From: CAWGHZ01 sp963775315
Lineage (GTDB): Bacteria; Pseudomonadota; Alphaproteobacteria; MPNO01; DASWLB01
Length of the DNA: 64,000 nucleotides
NCBI GenBank assembly: GCA_963775315.1
Contig: CAVZIN010000012.1
Coordinates: forward strand, 124,001-188,000
Direction of reading: 5' to 3'
Notes under the pieces: generated by a model
What the model was told of the DNA's origin: nothing
Database searches by the model: none
The model's input: the letters and a program-made list of their open reading frames with translations, nothing else
Shown: one piece after another, positions 1 to 8,654 of the stretch
How the letters are laid out: each line of letters begins with the position of its first letter
Position numbering within the stretch: position 1 is the first letter of the stretch
Position numbers and translations under genes: made by a program

Positions 1-480
1 GAAGGCGGTGAAGCAGTCGAGCGAGCCGCCGGTGAAATGCCGCCCTTCGGTCTGGAACCCCTGGATGAAGGCGCCCAGCACGACCCCCTGGGCGAAGGTC
101 GCGACGGTGGAGCCCACGCCGAACGCGTGGTCCCAGAAGGTTCGGCCCATCGCGCTGCGGAAGCGGAACTCGAAGGCGACGCCGCGGAACACCAGCGACA
201 GCAGCATCACCAGGATCGGGAAGTAGACCGCCGGCATGATGATGGCGAAGGCGAGCGGAAAGGCGGCGAGCAATCCGACACCGCCGAGCACCAGCCAGGT
301 CTCGTTGCCGTCCCAGATCGGCGCGACCGAGTTCATCACCAGGTTCCGCGATGGGGCGTCCGGTACGAAATTGTAGAGGATGCCCACCCCCAGGTCGAAA
401 CCGTCGAGCAGCACGTAGAGGAAGACGCCGATCCCGAGGATGCCGGTCCAGATCGGCACGAAATCGAGGACGCCGCTCAT
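1..480 (-). CDS. cydB: Cytochrome bd-type quinol oxidase subunit II (CydB), partial
   Basis: Subunit II of a cytochrome bd-type terminal oxidase, an inner-membrane enzyme that oxidises quinol and reduces O2 to water. The first 160 residues are present and the rest lies beyond the window start. The N-terminus reads MSGVLDFVPIWTGILGIGVF, followed by a DGFDLGVG motif, a typical CydB start with hydrophobic helices. The ATG at 480 overlaps the cydA stop as ATGA, so the two subunits are translationally coupled. A CydX-like small subunit, if present, would lie outside the window. Confidence 0.93.
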   Translation of the reverse strand, partial: MSGVLDFVPIWTGILGIGVFLYVLLDGFDLGVGILYNFVPDAPSRNLVMNSVAPIWDGNETWLVLGGVGLLAAFPLAFAIIMPAVYFPILVMLLSLVFRGVAFEFRFRSAMGRTFWDHAFGVGSTVATFAQGVVLGAFIQGFQTEGRHFTGGSLDCFTAF

Positions 481-1871
481 GGCGTGCCTCCCGCCGTCGG
501 CAGGGCGCGCACCGGGCGCTCGGGACGGCCGGACTCTACCGGCTCGGGTGCGGTGGTCGGGTCGGTGGGCCCGCCGCGCACCAGCCGCGCCATCAGGAGG
601 ACGCCCGCCGGGTACATGATCAGGTACACCGCGGCGTAGCCGATCAGCGAGGCGAGCACGTCGCCGCCGGTGAGCGAGGGGGAGACCGAATCGCTGGTCC
701 GCATCAGCCCGTACACGGTCCAGGGCTGGCGCCCGACCTCGGTCACCGTCCAGCCCGCCAGCACGGCGAGGAAGCCGGCCGGACCCATTGCGGCCGCGCA
801 CCAGAGGAACCATCGTGCCCGGTAGAGTGTGCCGCGCCAGCGCAACACCCAGCTCGCCGCCACCAGCGCGAGCATCAGGAGCCCGATCCCCACCATGATG
901 CGGAAAGCGAAGAACGGCACGGCGACAGGCGGCCGGTCGGCCTTCGGGAACTCCTTGAGCCCGTGCACCACCCCGTCGACGCTGTGCGTCAGGATCAGGC
1001 TGCCGAGCAGCGGGATCTCGATCACGTCATGGTTGGTCTCGGCCGCCGCGTCCGGCAGCGCGAACAGGATCAGCGGCGCCCGCGCCTCGCGGTTCCAATG
1101 CGCCTCCATCGCCGCCACCTTGGCCGGCTGGTACTCGCGCGTGTTCAGCCCGTGCTGGTCACCGATGAAGATCTGCAGCGGCACCAGTACAGTGAGCAGC
1201 CACAGCGCCATCGACATCATGGTGCGCGCGTCCTCCGGGAAGCGGTCGCGCAGCCGATAGAAGGCGCCGACCGCCAGCACCACGAAGGCGGTGGTGATGT
1301 AGAACGCGACCACGGTGTGCGCGAGGCGATACGGGAAGGACGGGTTGAAGATCACCTGCATCCAGCTGGTCGGCTCGAACCTGCCGTCGACCAGCTTGTA
1401 GCCCGCGGGCGTCTGCATCCAGCTGTTGGTGGCCAGGATCCAGAACGACGAGAACAGCGTGCCGCCGGCCACCATGAAGGCCGCCACCACATGCGCCCAG
1501 CGCGGCACCAGGCGCCGGCCGAACAGCAGAACGCCGAGGAAGGCCGATTCGAGGAAGAAGGCCATCAGCCCCTCATAGCCCAGCAACGGCGAAATGATGT
1601 CGGCGGCGGCGTCGGAGAACCGGCTCCAGTTCGTGCCGAACTGAAACGGCATCACCACGCCCGACACGACCCCCATCCCGAACGAGACGGCGAAGATCTT
1701 CACCCAGAAGGTCGAGAGGCGCAGGAAGACCGGCCGGCCGGTCGTCGCGTGCAGCGCCTCGAGCAGCGCAACATAGGATGCCAGCCCGACGGTGAAGGCC
1801 GGCAGCAGGATGTGCCAGGCGATGACCCAGGCGAACTGGATGCGGGACAACAAGACGGGATCGAGGGACAT
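477..1871 (-). CDS. cydA: Cytochrome bd-type quinol oxidase subunit I (CydA), CIO-like
   Basis: Subunit I (464 aa) of the bd-type oxidase, which carries the haems and the quinol site. Visible family features are the SRIQF/AW start, the GDQHG segment, the GLKE motif and many transmembrane helices. The periplasmic Q-loop after GLKEF is very short before the next helix. E. coli CydA has a long loop here, so this belongs to the short-loop, cyanide-insensitive (CIO) branch. The ATG at 1871 was chosen because a GGGAGAG ribosome site lies just upstream; an in-frame Met at 1934 would add 21 unlikely residues. The stop overlaps the cydB start. Confidence 0.95.
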   Translation of the reverse strand: MSLDPVLLSRIQFAWVIAWHILLPAFTVGLASYVALLEALHATTGRPVFLRLSTFWVKIFAVSFGMGVVSGVVMPFQFGTNWSRFSDAAADIISPLLGYEGLMAFFLESAFLGVLLFGRRLVPRWAHVVAAFMVAGGTLFSSFWILATNSWMQTPAGYKLVDGRFEPTSWMQVIFNPSFPYRLAHTVVAFYITTAFVVLAVGAFYRLRDRFPEDARTMMSMALWLLTVLVPLQIFIGDQHGLNTREYQPAKVAAMEAHWNREARAPLILFALPDAAAETNHDVIEIPLLGSLILTHSVDGVVHGLKEFPKADRPPVAVPFFAFRIMVGIGLLMLALVAASWVLRWRGTLYRARWFLWCAAAMGPAGFLAVLAGWTVTEVGRQPWTVYGLMRTSDSVSPSLTGGDVLASLIGYAAVYLIMYPAGVLLMARLVRGGPTDPTTAPEPVESGRPERPVRALPTAGGTP

Positions 1872-2170
1872 GCGCGCTCTCCCCTGGCCGCCGTTGGGGA
1901 CGCCGATCATAGCGCACGTGGCCGGCAGCGGCACCCGCCATTGCCGGCCGCGCGAATCGGTCGCTGGCCGACCGCCTCGCTACAAGGTGGCCGCGCCCGG
2001 CCAACCGCGACAAAGCAACCCAAAATTAACGCTGAGCGGACATATTCTGGACACGATTCGCCCGATCGGGTAGGATCGCGTTGATATTAAACATATAACC
2101 GGTTGTGTGACGCGGCTGTGGCCGAGGGCCACCGCCGCCAGGGCCGGGTAACCGGTGCTAGGAGGGTATT

Positions 2171-3388
2171 GTGCTCGGGGGGATCAGCCGGACGATCGGA
2201 TTCGCCGTTGCGCTGCTCGCTGCGGCGCCCGCCTTTGCCCATACGATGACGTCCTTCGTGATGGACGCCGATACCGGGCAGGTGGTCGAGGCGGTGCAGC
2301 CGGACCGCCAGAACTACCCAGCTTCGCTGACCAAGATGATGACGCTCTACTTGACCTTCGAGGCGTTGAAGGCAGGGCGCATCCATCTCGACACGCCGCT
2401 CAAGGTATCGAGCCGCGCGGCCAGCATGCAGCCGTCCAAGCTCGGGCTTCGCGTCGGCCAGACCATCACGGTCAAGGAGGCGATCTCGGCGCTGGCGGTC
2501 AAGTCGGCGAACGACGTCGCGGTCGTGGTCGCCGAGGGGCTGGGCGGCACCGAGGCCCGTTTCGCCCGCACCATGACCGAGAAGGCCCGCGCGCTCGGCA
2601 TGATGCATACCACCTTCCGCAACGCCTCCGGCCTTCCCAACCGGCACCAGCTTTCGACAGCGCGCGACATGGCCCACCTGGCCCTCGCGCTGCGCCGCGA
2701 CTTCCCGCAATACGCCCCGGTGTTCGCCAAGGAATACTTCACCTATGACGGGTTGCGCATCCGCAACCACAACCACCTGCTCGGCAAGGTCGACGGGGTG
2801 AACGGGATGAAGACCGGCTATATCGCGGCCGCCGGCTTCAATATCGTCGTCTCCGCCACGCGGCACGGCCGGCACCTGATCGGCGCGGTGATGGGCGGCA
2901 ACACGCCCGGCGCGCGCGACAAGCTGGTCACGGCGCTGATCGACAAGGGCTTCGACACCCCGCCGCTGCCGCCGGTGCGCGCCGCCGCCCTGTCGGGCCG
3001 GCCCGCCGTCGCAGCCGTCGCCCAGGCCGCGGCCGCCGCCACTCCGCCCACCGTATCCGCCCTGCCGGCGCCGGCCGACGATTCGCCTCCGGTCGAGACC
3101 GCCAGGATGGTGCCGCCGAGCTGGTCGATCCAAGTGGGCGCCTTCCGCCACTACAATTCGGCCAGCCGGTCGATCCATCGGGCCACGAGCCGCATCGCAA
3201 GCCTCCGGGCCCGCCCCACCTCGATCCTGCGCGGCGAAGGCGACGAGGACGAAACCGAGCTCTACCGTGCCCGCTTCCTCGGCTTCAAGGAGGCCGACGC
3301 GCGGGCCGTCTGCGGCCAGCTGAAGAAGAAGCGGCTGCACTGCCTGCTGGTCGCGCCCCAGGAAGACGTCAACGTCGATTCCGACTGA
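2171..3388 (+). CDS. D-alanyl-D-alanine carboxypeptidase with C-terminal SPOR domain
   Basis: Penicillin-binding protein of the DacA/PBP5 family (peptidase S11, 405 aa) that removes terminal D-Ala from peptidoglycan stem peptides in the periplasm. A signal peptide ends near residue 23 (AFA-H). The three catalytic motifs are intact: S52-L-T-K55, S112-A-N114 and K214-T-G. A low-complexity Ala/Pro linker (about 255-320) leads to a SPOR domain (about 322-398) starting SWSIQVGAF, which in known proteins binds denuded glycan at division sites. The start is GTG with a strong AGGAGG site 7-8 nt upstream. It is divergent from cydA and convergent with the next gene. Confidence 0.93.
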   Translation: MLGGISRTIGFAVALLAAAPAFAHTMTSFVMDADTGQVVEAVQPDRQNYPASLTKMMTLYLTFEALKAGRIHLDTPLKVSSRAASMQPSKLGLRVGQTITVKEAISALAVKSANDVAVVVAEGLGGTEARFARTMTEKARALGMMHTTFRNASGLPNRHQLSTARDMAHLALALRRDFPQYAPVFAKEYFTYDGLRIRNHNHLLGKVDGVNGMKTGYIAAAGFNIVVSATRHGRHLIGAVMGGNTPGARDKLVTALIDKGFDTPPLPPVRAAALSGRPAVAAVAQAAAAATPPTVSALPAPADDSPPVETARMVPPSWSIQVGAFRHYNSASRSIHRATSRIASLRARPTSILRGEGDEDETELYRARFLGFKEADARAVCGQLKKKRLHCLLVAPQEDVNVDSD

Positions 3389-3430
3389 CGGGCCGCGACT
3401 GTGGGCCTGGGCGCGCGGCGCCCGCTGGCG

Positions 3431-3961
3431 TCAGCTCAGGCGGGCGATCCTCTCGTCGGCATCGCGAATGACGTTGGCGAGCCGCTCCAGCATGCGGATG
3501 GCCACCTCGCTGTTCTTGCGTAGCAGCTCCAACAGCTCGGTCGGCGGCAGCACCGCGATCAGCGCGTCCTTCACCGCCCACACCGCTGCGGTGCGCGGCT
3601 GGTCGCCGAGCATGGCGAGTTCGCCGAAATAGTCGCCCGGCCCGAGGTTCGCATGCACCACCTCGCGGCCGTTTCCTGAGTAGGTAACGACCCGCACCTC
3701 GCCCTCGGCGACGAAGTAGACGTCGCGGCAGACATCATCCGCATCGACGATCTGGTCGCCGGCGCGATAGCGCATCCAGCGCGCCACCTCGTCCAGCCTC
3801 TGGCTTTCCGTCTCGTTCAGCCCGGCAAACAGCGGGAACCCCTGGACCGAGAAGACCGGCGCCGACCGGTTGCCTATGCGCCTGAAATCCGAAACCGGCG
3901 ATCGTATGCCGCCGAACCTGCCGCGTGCCGTCGGGGCCGCAGGCCTTCCTGTCAGTTCCAT
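3431..3961 (-). CDS. Cyclic nucleotide-binding domain protein without output domain
   Basis: A 176-aa protein with one CAP_ED-type cyclic nucleotide-binding fold (about residues 40-155). The phosphate-binding cassette is visible at about 108-126 as GDYFGELAMLGDQPRTAAVW, with the key FGE and the Arg before TAA. The C-terminus is only a short helix (about 145-176). There is no DNA-binding helix-turn-helix, so it is not a Crp/Fnr transcription factor as it stands. The start ATG at 3961 follows GGAGAGGG; an earlier in-frame Met at 4063 has no ribosome site. Ligand and partner are unknown. Confidence 0.85.
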   Translation of the reverse strand: MELTGRPAAPTARGRFGGIRSPVSDFRRIGNRSAPVFSVQGFPLFAGLNETESQRLDEVARWMRYRAGDQIVDADDVCRDVYFVAEGEVRVVTYSGNGREVVHANLGPGDYFGELAMLGDQPRTAAVWAVKDALIAVLPPTELLELLRKNSEVAIRMLERLANVIRDADERIARLS

Positions 3962-4343
3962 TTGACCCTCTCCTCGCTCGGGCCGGCGTTCCCTCTCCCC
4001 GCGCCGGTTACCCGTCCCATTGACATGGTGTCGCCGATCCACGGCCTTTGCGGCAAATGTCACACTTCCCGCAAATTGTGACCCCTGTCACAACATAAGA
4101 ATACGCTGGAAGTGAATGGCGCGCGATAGCAACCGGCCGCCCGCCCCACGAAGTCACAGCGCCCCCTGTAAAACCAGCGGGAACGAATACTTCGTAGCGA
4201 AACAATTCACGAAGCCAAGACAGCACGCTAACGCTTTGAGCCCCTCGGAATGGCGCCGCGTTCCACCGCACGCGCCCGGCACCTTGCGGCGGCGGCCAAT
4301 TCGCGGCACGCTGCCGCATGCCAGCGGAGGGAGGACGCGCGCC
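3962..4343. other. Divergent intergenic region
   Basis: About 380 bases between two divergent genes with no convincing coding sequence. It holds the two ribosome sites at its edges, a TTGACA hexamer at 4019-4024 without a clear matching -10, and a perfect CRP-like palindrome listed separately. Short open frames crossing it do not resemble proteins. Confidence 0.6.
4076..4093. promoter_or_regulatory. CRP/FNR-type palindrome TGTGA-N6-TCACA
   Basis: The sequence TTGTGACCCCTGTCACAA is a perfect inverted repeat with 7-bp arms and a 4-nt centre. It matches the classical CRP site core TGTGA-N6-TCACA exactly. It lies 115 nt upstream of the cyclic nucleotide-binding gene start and about 250 nt upstream of the MetE-like gene. 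It is probably bound by a Crp/Fnr family regulator encoded elsewhere; no such regulator was seen in this window. Confidence 0.6.
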
Positions 4344-5399
4344 ATGACCCGAGATTCGAGCCATCCCGTCGTGCATATGGTCGGCAGCATTCCGCTGCCC
4401 GATGCCGAGACGGTGTTCCGCACCCTGTCCGGCGCCGTGGGGCCGCATCTCGCGCGCCTGCCCGACGGCGAGACCGGCATCCGCAAGACCTGGATCAAGT
4501 TTCTTCAGGACGTGCTGGCCGAGAGCCCGGCGATCGAGGTCGCGCACGACCTGCCGCCGTTCCAGTTCGTCCAGTGGGACGGGAAGGTGGTGCGCGAAAT
4601 CCCGCGCCTTCGGATCAAGAAGGGCATGACGCCCAAGGCGGCCGACTTCAAGACCGGCTACGCCGACATGGCGATCGAATCCTTCGCCGTGTTCGACCGG
4701 CTGCAAAAAGCGGGGACCATCCCCGCCGGCGTGCGCTTCCAGGTGTCGATCCCGACGCCGATCGCGCCGACCTACAACAACATGGTGCCGTCGGACCGGC
4801 CCGCCCTGCTGCCGCCGCTGACCGATCATTTCATCGGCGAGGTAACCAAGATCGCCAATGCCCTGCCGCGCGACCGGGTGGCGATCCAGTGGGACGTCTG
4901 CCAGGAGGTGCTGGCCTGGGAGGGTTACTACGAGCCCGGCCCGGTCGATTTCCGCACCGAATGCGTCGGCGTGCTGGCCAAGATCGGCGACGCGGTGCCG
5001 GAGCCGGTCGAGCTCGGCTATCATTTATGCTACGGCAGCCCGGCCGACGAGCACATGGTGCAGCCGAAGGACGCCGCGCTGATGGTCGAGATGACCAACG
5101 CCGTGTCCGCCGCGGTCAAGCGATCGATCCAGTTCTTCCACCTGCCCGTGCCGAAGGGTCGCACCGACGACGCCTATTTCGCGCCGCTGGAGAAGCTGAA
5201 GCTCAAGCCGGGAACCGGGCTCTACCTCGGGCTGATCCACCACAACGACCAGGCGGGCGACGAGGCTCGGCTCGCCGCCGCCCGGCGCCATGCCCGGGTC
5301 GACGGCATCGGCACCGAGTGCGGCATGGCCCGCGGCGACCCCGCGCGGCTCCCCTCGATGCTGGCGAGCCATACCCATGCCGCCGAACTGTCGGCGTAG
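4344..5399 (+). CDS. MetE/UROD-superfamily protein with methionine-synthase zinc motifs
   Basis: A 351-aa cytosolic protein resembling the C-terminal catalytic barrel of cobalamin-independent methionine synthase (MetE), but without the MetE N-terminal half. Likely zinc ligands are H227 and C229 in GYHLCYGS (MetE has an equivalent H-x-C) and C326 in TECGMAR (compare DCGLK in MetE). A methyltransferase role on a thiol acceptor is therefore plausible, but the substrate cannot be told from sequence. The ATG at 4344 follows a GGAGGGAGG site. The gene stands alone between an intergenic region and the BI-1 gene. Confidence 0.72.
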   Translation: MTRDSSHPVVHMVGSIPLPDAETVFRTLSGAVGPHLARLPDGETGIRKTWIKFLQDVLAESPAIEVAHDLPPFQFVQWDGKVVREIPRLRIKKGMTPKAADFKTGYADMAIESFAVFDRLQKAGTIPAGVRFQVSIPTPIAPTYNNMVPSDRPALLPPLTDHFIGEVTKIANALPRDRVAIQWDVCQEVLAWEGYYEPGPVDFRTECVGVLAKIGDAVPEPVELGYHLCYGSPADEHMVQPKDAALMVEMTNAVSAAVKRSIQFFHLPVPKGRTDDAYFAPLEKLKLKPGTGLYLGLIHHNDQAGDEARLAAARRHARVDGIGTECGMARGDPARLPSMLASHTHAAELSA

Positions 5400-5559
5400 G
5401 AGAAGGGACCGGCGGCTGCCTTATTTGCCTCAATTCGGCGCCATTTGCGCCTTGCAGTTCAAAGGGTTATAGTCCCCTTTGGGTCTATTGAATTTGGCTT
5501 GGCCTTCCCCCATTTAAGGGAGGCGGTTCTTGCCGCAACGCGTGCAGAAGGAAGCGGAG

Positions 5560-6273
5560 ATGGCATTCGAAACCAATAGACGGGTCCTGACCGGCGCCCG
5601 GATCGACCAGGCGATTGACGTCGGCCTGCGCGAACACATGCTGCGGGTCTACAACTACATGGCGTCCGGGCTGGTTCTGACCGGCATCGTCGCCTACGTG
5701 GTGGCCCATACGCCGGCGGTGTTCAACGCGATCTACGGCTCGCCCCTGATGTGGGTGGTGATGCTCGCGCCGCTCGGCTTCGTGTTCTTCCTGAGCTTCA
5801 AGATCAGCTCGATCAAGGCATCGACCGCCCAGGCGCTGTTCTGGGCCTTCGCCGCCGTGATGGGCCTGTCGATGGCGTCGATCTTCGTGGTCTTCACCGG
5901 CGCATCGATCGCGCGGGTGTTCTTCATCTCGGCCGGCACGTTCGCCGGGATGAGCCTCTATGGCTACACGACGAAGCGGGACCTGTCGCGCTTCGGCTCG
6001 TTCCTGTTCATGGGGCTGATCGGCATCATTCTCGCCTCTCTGGTCAACCTGTTCGTCCACTCGACCGCGCTGCAGTTCATCGTGTCGGTGGTGGGCGTTC
6101 TGGTGTTCGTCGGGCTGACCGCCTACGACACCCAGCGGATCAAGGAAGAGTATTCGGCGAATTACGACCGGGAATCGGTGGGCAAGCTCGCCATCTGGGG
6201 CGCACTCCGGCTCTACCTCGACTTCATCAACCTGTTCATGATGATGCTGCAGCTTCTCGGCCAGCGCCGCTAG
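5560..6273 (+). CDS. Bax inhibitor-1/YccA family membrane protein
   Basis: A 237-aa integral membrane protein of the BI-1/YccA (UPF0005) family with about seven hydrophobic helices. Typical family segments are visible: an N-terminal VYNYMASGL helix, YGYTTKRDLS in the middle, and the C-terminal YDTQRIKEEY followed by ALRLYLDFINLFMMML. Bacterial members include the FtsH modulator YccA; the role here is not known. The ATG at 5560 follows GGAAGCGGAG, and an upstream in-frame alternative at 5530 has no ribosome site. A clear terminator follows the gene. Confidence 0.92.
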   Translation: MAFETNRRVLTGARIDQAIDVGLREHMLRVYNYMASGLVLTGIVAYVVAHTPAVFNAIYGSPLMWVVMLAPLGFVFFLSFKISSIKASTAQALFWAFAAVMGLSMASIFVVFTGASIARVFFISAGTFAGMSLYGYTTKRDLSRFGSFLFMGLIGIILASLVNLFVHSTALQFIVSVVGVLVFVGLTAYDTQRIKEEYSANYDRESVGKLAIWGALRLYLDFINLFMMMLQLLGQRR

Positions 6274-6297
6274 CCGCACACATCCTCGCGACACGGA

Positions 6298-6328
6298 CCG
6301 GGCGCCGATCAGGCGCCCGGTTTCGTTT
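6298..6328 (+). terminator. Rho-independent terminator after the BI-1 gene
   Basis: A perfect 9-bp stem, CCGGGCGCC / GGCGCCCGG with loop GATCA, is followed by TTTCGTTT on the plus strand. It sits 25 nt after the BI-1 stop and overlaps the end of the convergent phnN gene. Confidence 0.8.
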
Positions 6329-6875
6329 GGGAGATCGCCAGGAGCGCCGCAACGAACCGCGCGACGCCCGCCTCGACCGTTCCGTCGTTCATCACCTCGA
6401 TCGCAGCGACGGCCGCCGGCAGGGCATCGCCCGCGCGGGCGAGACGGGCCGCGACGCCGCTGCCGTCCTCGCGCCCTCGGGCGGAGAGCCGGGCGGCGCG
6501 CACCGCCTCGGGGGCGACGACGGCGACGACCCCGACTGGCGGGAAGCGCTCGGCCGCCTCGGCGACCACACCGCGCGAGACGTTGGCGACCACGTGCCGC
6601 CCTTCGGCGAGCGCCCCCGCCAGGGCGAGCGGGAGGCCGTAGCCCAGCCCGTGCGCCTCCCAGGCAAGCAGGAACCCGGCGGCGGCACGGCAGGCGGCGA
6701 AGGCGGCGGGGTCGATCGGGTCGTGGTCCTCGCCCCCCGAGCCGGCGGGGCGGGTGATCTGGCGGCGCGCGAACACGAAACTTGCATCCCCCGCGAGCCG
6801 CGCCTTTGCCCCGGCGATCAGCGTGTCCTTCCCCGCGCCGGACGGGCCGGCGACCAGGATCAGCGTGCCCCGCAA
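6309..6875 (-). CDS. phnN: Ribose 1,5-bisphosphate phosphokinase PhnN-like
   Basis: A 188-aa P-loop kinase of the PhnN/guanylate kinase-like family, which makes PRPP from ribose 1,5-bisphosphate using ATP. The Walker A is GPSGAGKDTL (about 10-19), followed by the family segment RRQITRP. The start is a TTG 6 nt after the upstream dienelactone hydrolase stop, suggesting coupling. No other phosphonate (phn) genes are present, so it is an orphan PhnN; a PRPP salvage role is an inference. The C-terminus runs into the BI-1 terminator. Confidence 0.82.
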   Translation of the reverse strand: MRGTLILVAGPSGAGKDTLIAGAKARLAGDASFVFARRQITRPAGSGGEDHDPIDPAAFAACRAAAGFLLAWEAHGLGYGLPLALAGALAEGRHVVANVSRGVVAEAAERFPPVGVVAVVAPEAVRAARLSARGREDGSGVAARLARAGDALPAAVAAIEVMNDGTVEAGVARFVAALLAISQTKPGA

Positions 6876-6881
6876 GCCGCG

Positions 6882-7775
6882 TCAGCCCGCGAGGTTCGCC
6901 TTGAGGAACGCGACCGTCCGGCTCCAGGCGAGCTTGGCCGCCGCCGCGTCGTAGCGCGCCCCGGCCGTGTCGTTGTGAAAGGCATGGTTGGCGTTCGGGT
7001 AGACGTACTTGGTGTAGTCGACGCCGGCCTCCTTCAGCGCCGCCTCGAATGCGGGGACCATCGCGCCCACCCGCGTATCGAGGCCCGCGTAATGCAGCAG
7101 CATCTTGGCCTTGATGTTCTTCGCGTCCTGGGGCGGCGGCGGCGGGCCATAGAACGAGACGCAGGCGGCGAGGTCGGGCGGCGCCGCGGCGGCCAGCCGG
7201 TCGACCATCCCGCCGCCCCAGCAGAACCCGACCGCCCCCGTCTTCTCGGCCGTGTCCGGCCGCGACTTGGCGTATTTCAGCGTCTCGCGAAGCTCGGCCA
7301 CCGCCTCGTCGGGCGTGAGCTTCGCGAACATCGTGCGCGCCTGGTCGACGTCGGGCGGCGTGCCGCCGTGCTTCGACAGGAGATCCGGGGCGATGGCGAA
7401 GAAGCCAGCGAGCGCGGTGCGCCGCGCCACGTCCTCGATATAGGCGTTGAGGCCGCGATTTTCGTGCACGACGATCACCGGGGCGAGCTTGCCGGTGGCG
7501 CCCTTCGCCTTCGCCCAGTAGGCGCGCACCGCGCCGGTCTCGCCCACGTAGGTCGCGTAGCCGGTCTCGAGCCGCTTGTCGTCGGCCGGCACCTCGGCCG
7601 CCGCCGCGCTCCGCACCTCGATCAGCGGCAGGATCGCCGCGGCCGCGGCCGCGCCGCCCGCCGCCTCGGCGAGCCGGGCGAGGAACACCCGTCGTTCGAG
7701 CGGCGCATGGGTGTATTCGTCGTAGAGGTCGATGATGTGCTGGGGAAGTCGTGGTCCGGTCATGGTCGTGTCCAT
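6882..7775 (-). CDS. Dienelactone hydrolase family protein, probably exported
   Basis: An alpha/beta hydrolase of the dienelactone hydrolase family (297 aa). The triad is C185 in GFCWGG, D233 in GLDTRVG and H264 in NANHAFH, with the supporting E105 in VHENRG. The N-terminus contains RRVFLARLAEAAGGAAAA, which looks like a Tat signal peptide (twin Arg then a hydrophobic Ala-rich stretch ending near 58), so it probably acts in the periplasm. Two possible ATG starts (7775 and 7763) differ by four residues. It is followed after 6 nt by phnN; the functional link is unclear. Confidence 0.88.
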   Translation of the reverse strand: MDTTMTGPRLPQHIIDLYDEYTHAPLERRVFLARLAEAAGGAAAAAAILPLIEVRSAAAAEVPADDKRLETGYATYVGETGAVRAYWAKAKGATGKLAPVIVVHENRGLNAYIEDVARRTALAGFFAIAPDLLSKHGGTPPDVDQARTMFAKLTPDEAVAELRETLKYAKSRPDTAEKTGAVGFCWGGGMVDRLAAAAPPDLAACVSFYGPPPPPQDAKNIKAKMLLHYAGLDTRVGAMVPAFEAALKEAGVDYTKYVYPNANHAFHNDTAGARYDAAAAKLAWSRTVAFLKANLAG

Positions 7776-7880
7776 CGCGGCGAAGCCGTCCGAGGGCCAC
7801 TAAACCATACCGGCCCGTCGGCTTCCAGACCGTGACAAAACGCGCTACACCAGCATCCGTTGCAATCGGGAGGAACGGAC

Positions 7881-8645
7881 ATGGCAAGGCTGGACGGGCG
7901 GGTCGCGATCGTCACCGGGGCCGGCGGGGGAATCGGGCAGGCCTACGCCAAGGGGCTGGCGGCCGAGGGGGCCGCGGTCGTGGTCTGCGACGTGATCGAC
8001 ACGTCGAACACGGTCAACATCATCAAGCAGGCGGGCGGCACGGCGCTCGGCATCCGGTGCGACGTGTCGGACGCGAAGCAGGTGAAGGCGATGGTCGCCG
8101 AGACCGTGAAGCAGTTCGGCAAGATCGACATCCTGGTGAACAACGCCGCGATCTTCGCCAAGCTGAAGCACCGCTCGTTCCTCGAGATCGACGACGCGGA
8201 GTGGGACGACGTGATGCGCGTCAACGTGCGCGGCCCGTTCCAGGTGGCGAAGGAAGTCGTGCCGGAGATGAAGAAGAACAAGTACGGCAAGATCATCAAC
8301 ATCGCGTCCGGGACGGTGATGAAGGGCGTGCCCTACTTCCTGCACTACGTCACATCGAAAGGCGCGATCATCGCCATGACCCGCGCGTTGGCGCGCGAGG
8401 TAGGTGGCGACAACATCTGCGTCAATACCATCGCGCCGGGCCTGACCGCGTCGGAGGCGGTGCTGGAGAGCGACGCCTACCAGGACGGCGAGACGACGCG
8501 GCAGCCGACCATCAACACCCGCGCCTTCAAGCGTGAGCAGTACCCGGAAGACCTGGTCGGCACCTGCCTGTTCCTCGCCTCGCCGGACAGCGACTTCATG
8601 ACCGGCCAGTGCATCGTGTGCGACGGCGGCTCGGCGATGTACTGA
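7881..8645 (+). CDS. SDR family NAD(P)-dependent oxidoreductase
   Basis: Classical short-chain dehydrogenase/reductase, 254 aa, cytosolic. It has the TGAGGGIG cofactor motif (about 12-19), NNAA (about 90-93), the catalytic Ser around ASGTV and the YVTSK pair, then the APG segment. Asp following the second strand (VVVCDVID) suggests NAD preference. The substrate cannot be told. The ATG at 7881 follows GGGAGGA. The two flanking genes are on the other strand. Confidence 0.9.
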   Translation: MARLDGRVAIVTGAGGGIGQAYAKGLAAEGAAVVVCDVIDTSNTVNIIKQAGGTALGIRCDVSDAKQVKAMVAETVKQFGKIDILVNNAAIFAKLKHRSFLEIDDAEWDDVMRVNVRGPFQVAKEVVPEMKKNKYGKIINIASGTVMKGVPYFLHYVTSKGAIIAMTRALAREVGGDNICVNTIAPGLTASEAVLESDAYQDGETTRQPTINTRAFKREQYPEDLVGTCLFLASPDSDFMTGQCIVCDGGSAMY

Positions 8646-8654
8646 GCCGGCCCG

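Noticed and set aside
351..2084. Long plus-strand frames antisense to cydA
   Set aside because: Arg/Gly/His-rich shadows of cydA caused by high GC; no protein-like features.
2081..2094. TTGAT-like half of an FNR/ANR box between cydA and the carboxypeptidase gene
   Set aside because: The second half (AACAT) does not match ATCAA; it is only a half-site and far from the cydA start.
7860..7880. Earlier start for the SDR gene
   Set aside because: The upstream codon lies within the ribosome-site region; GGGAGGA clearly serves ATG 7881.
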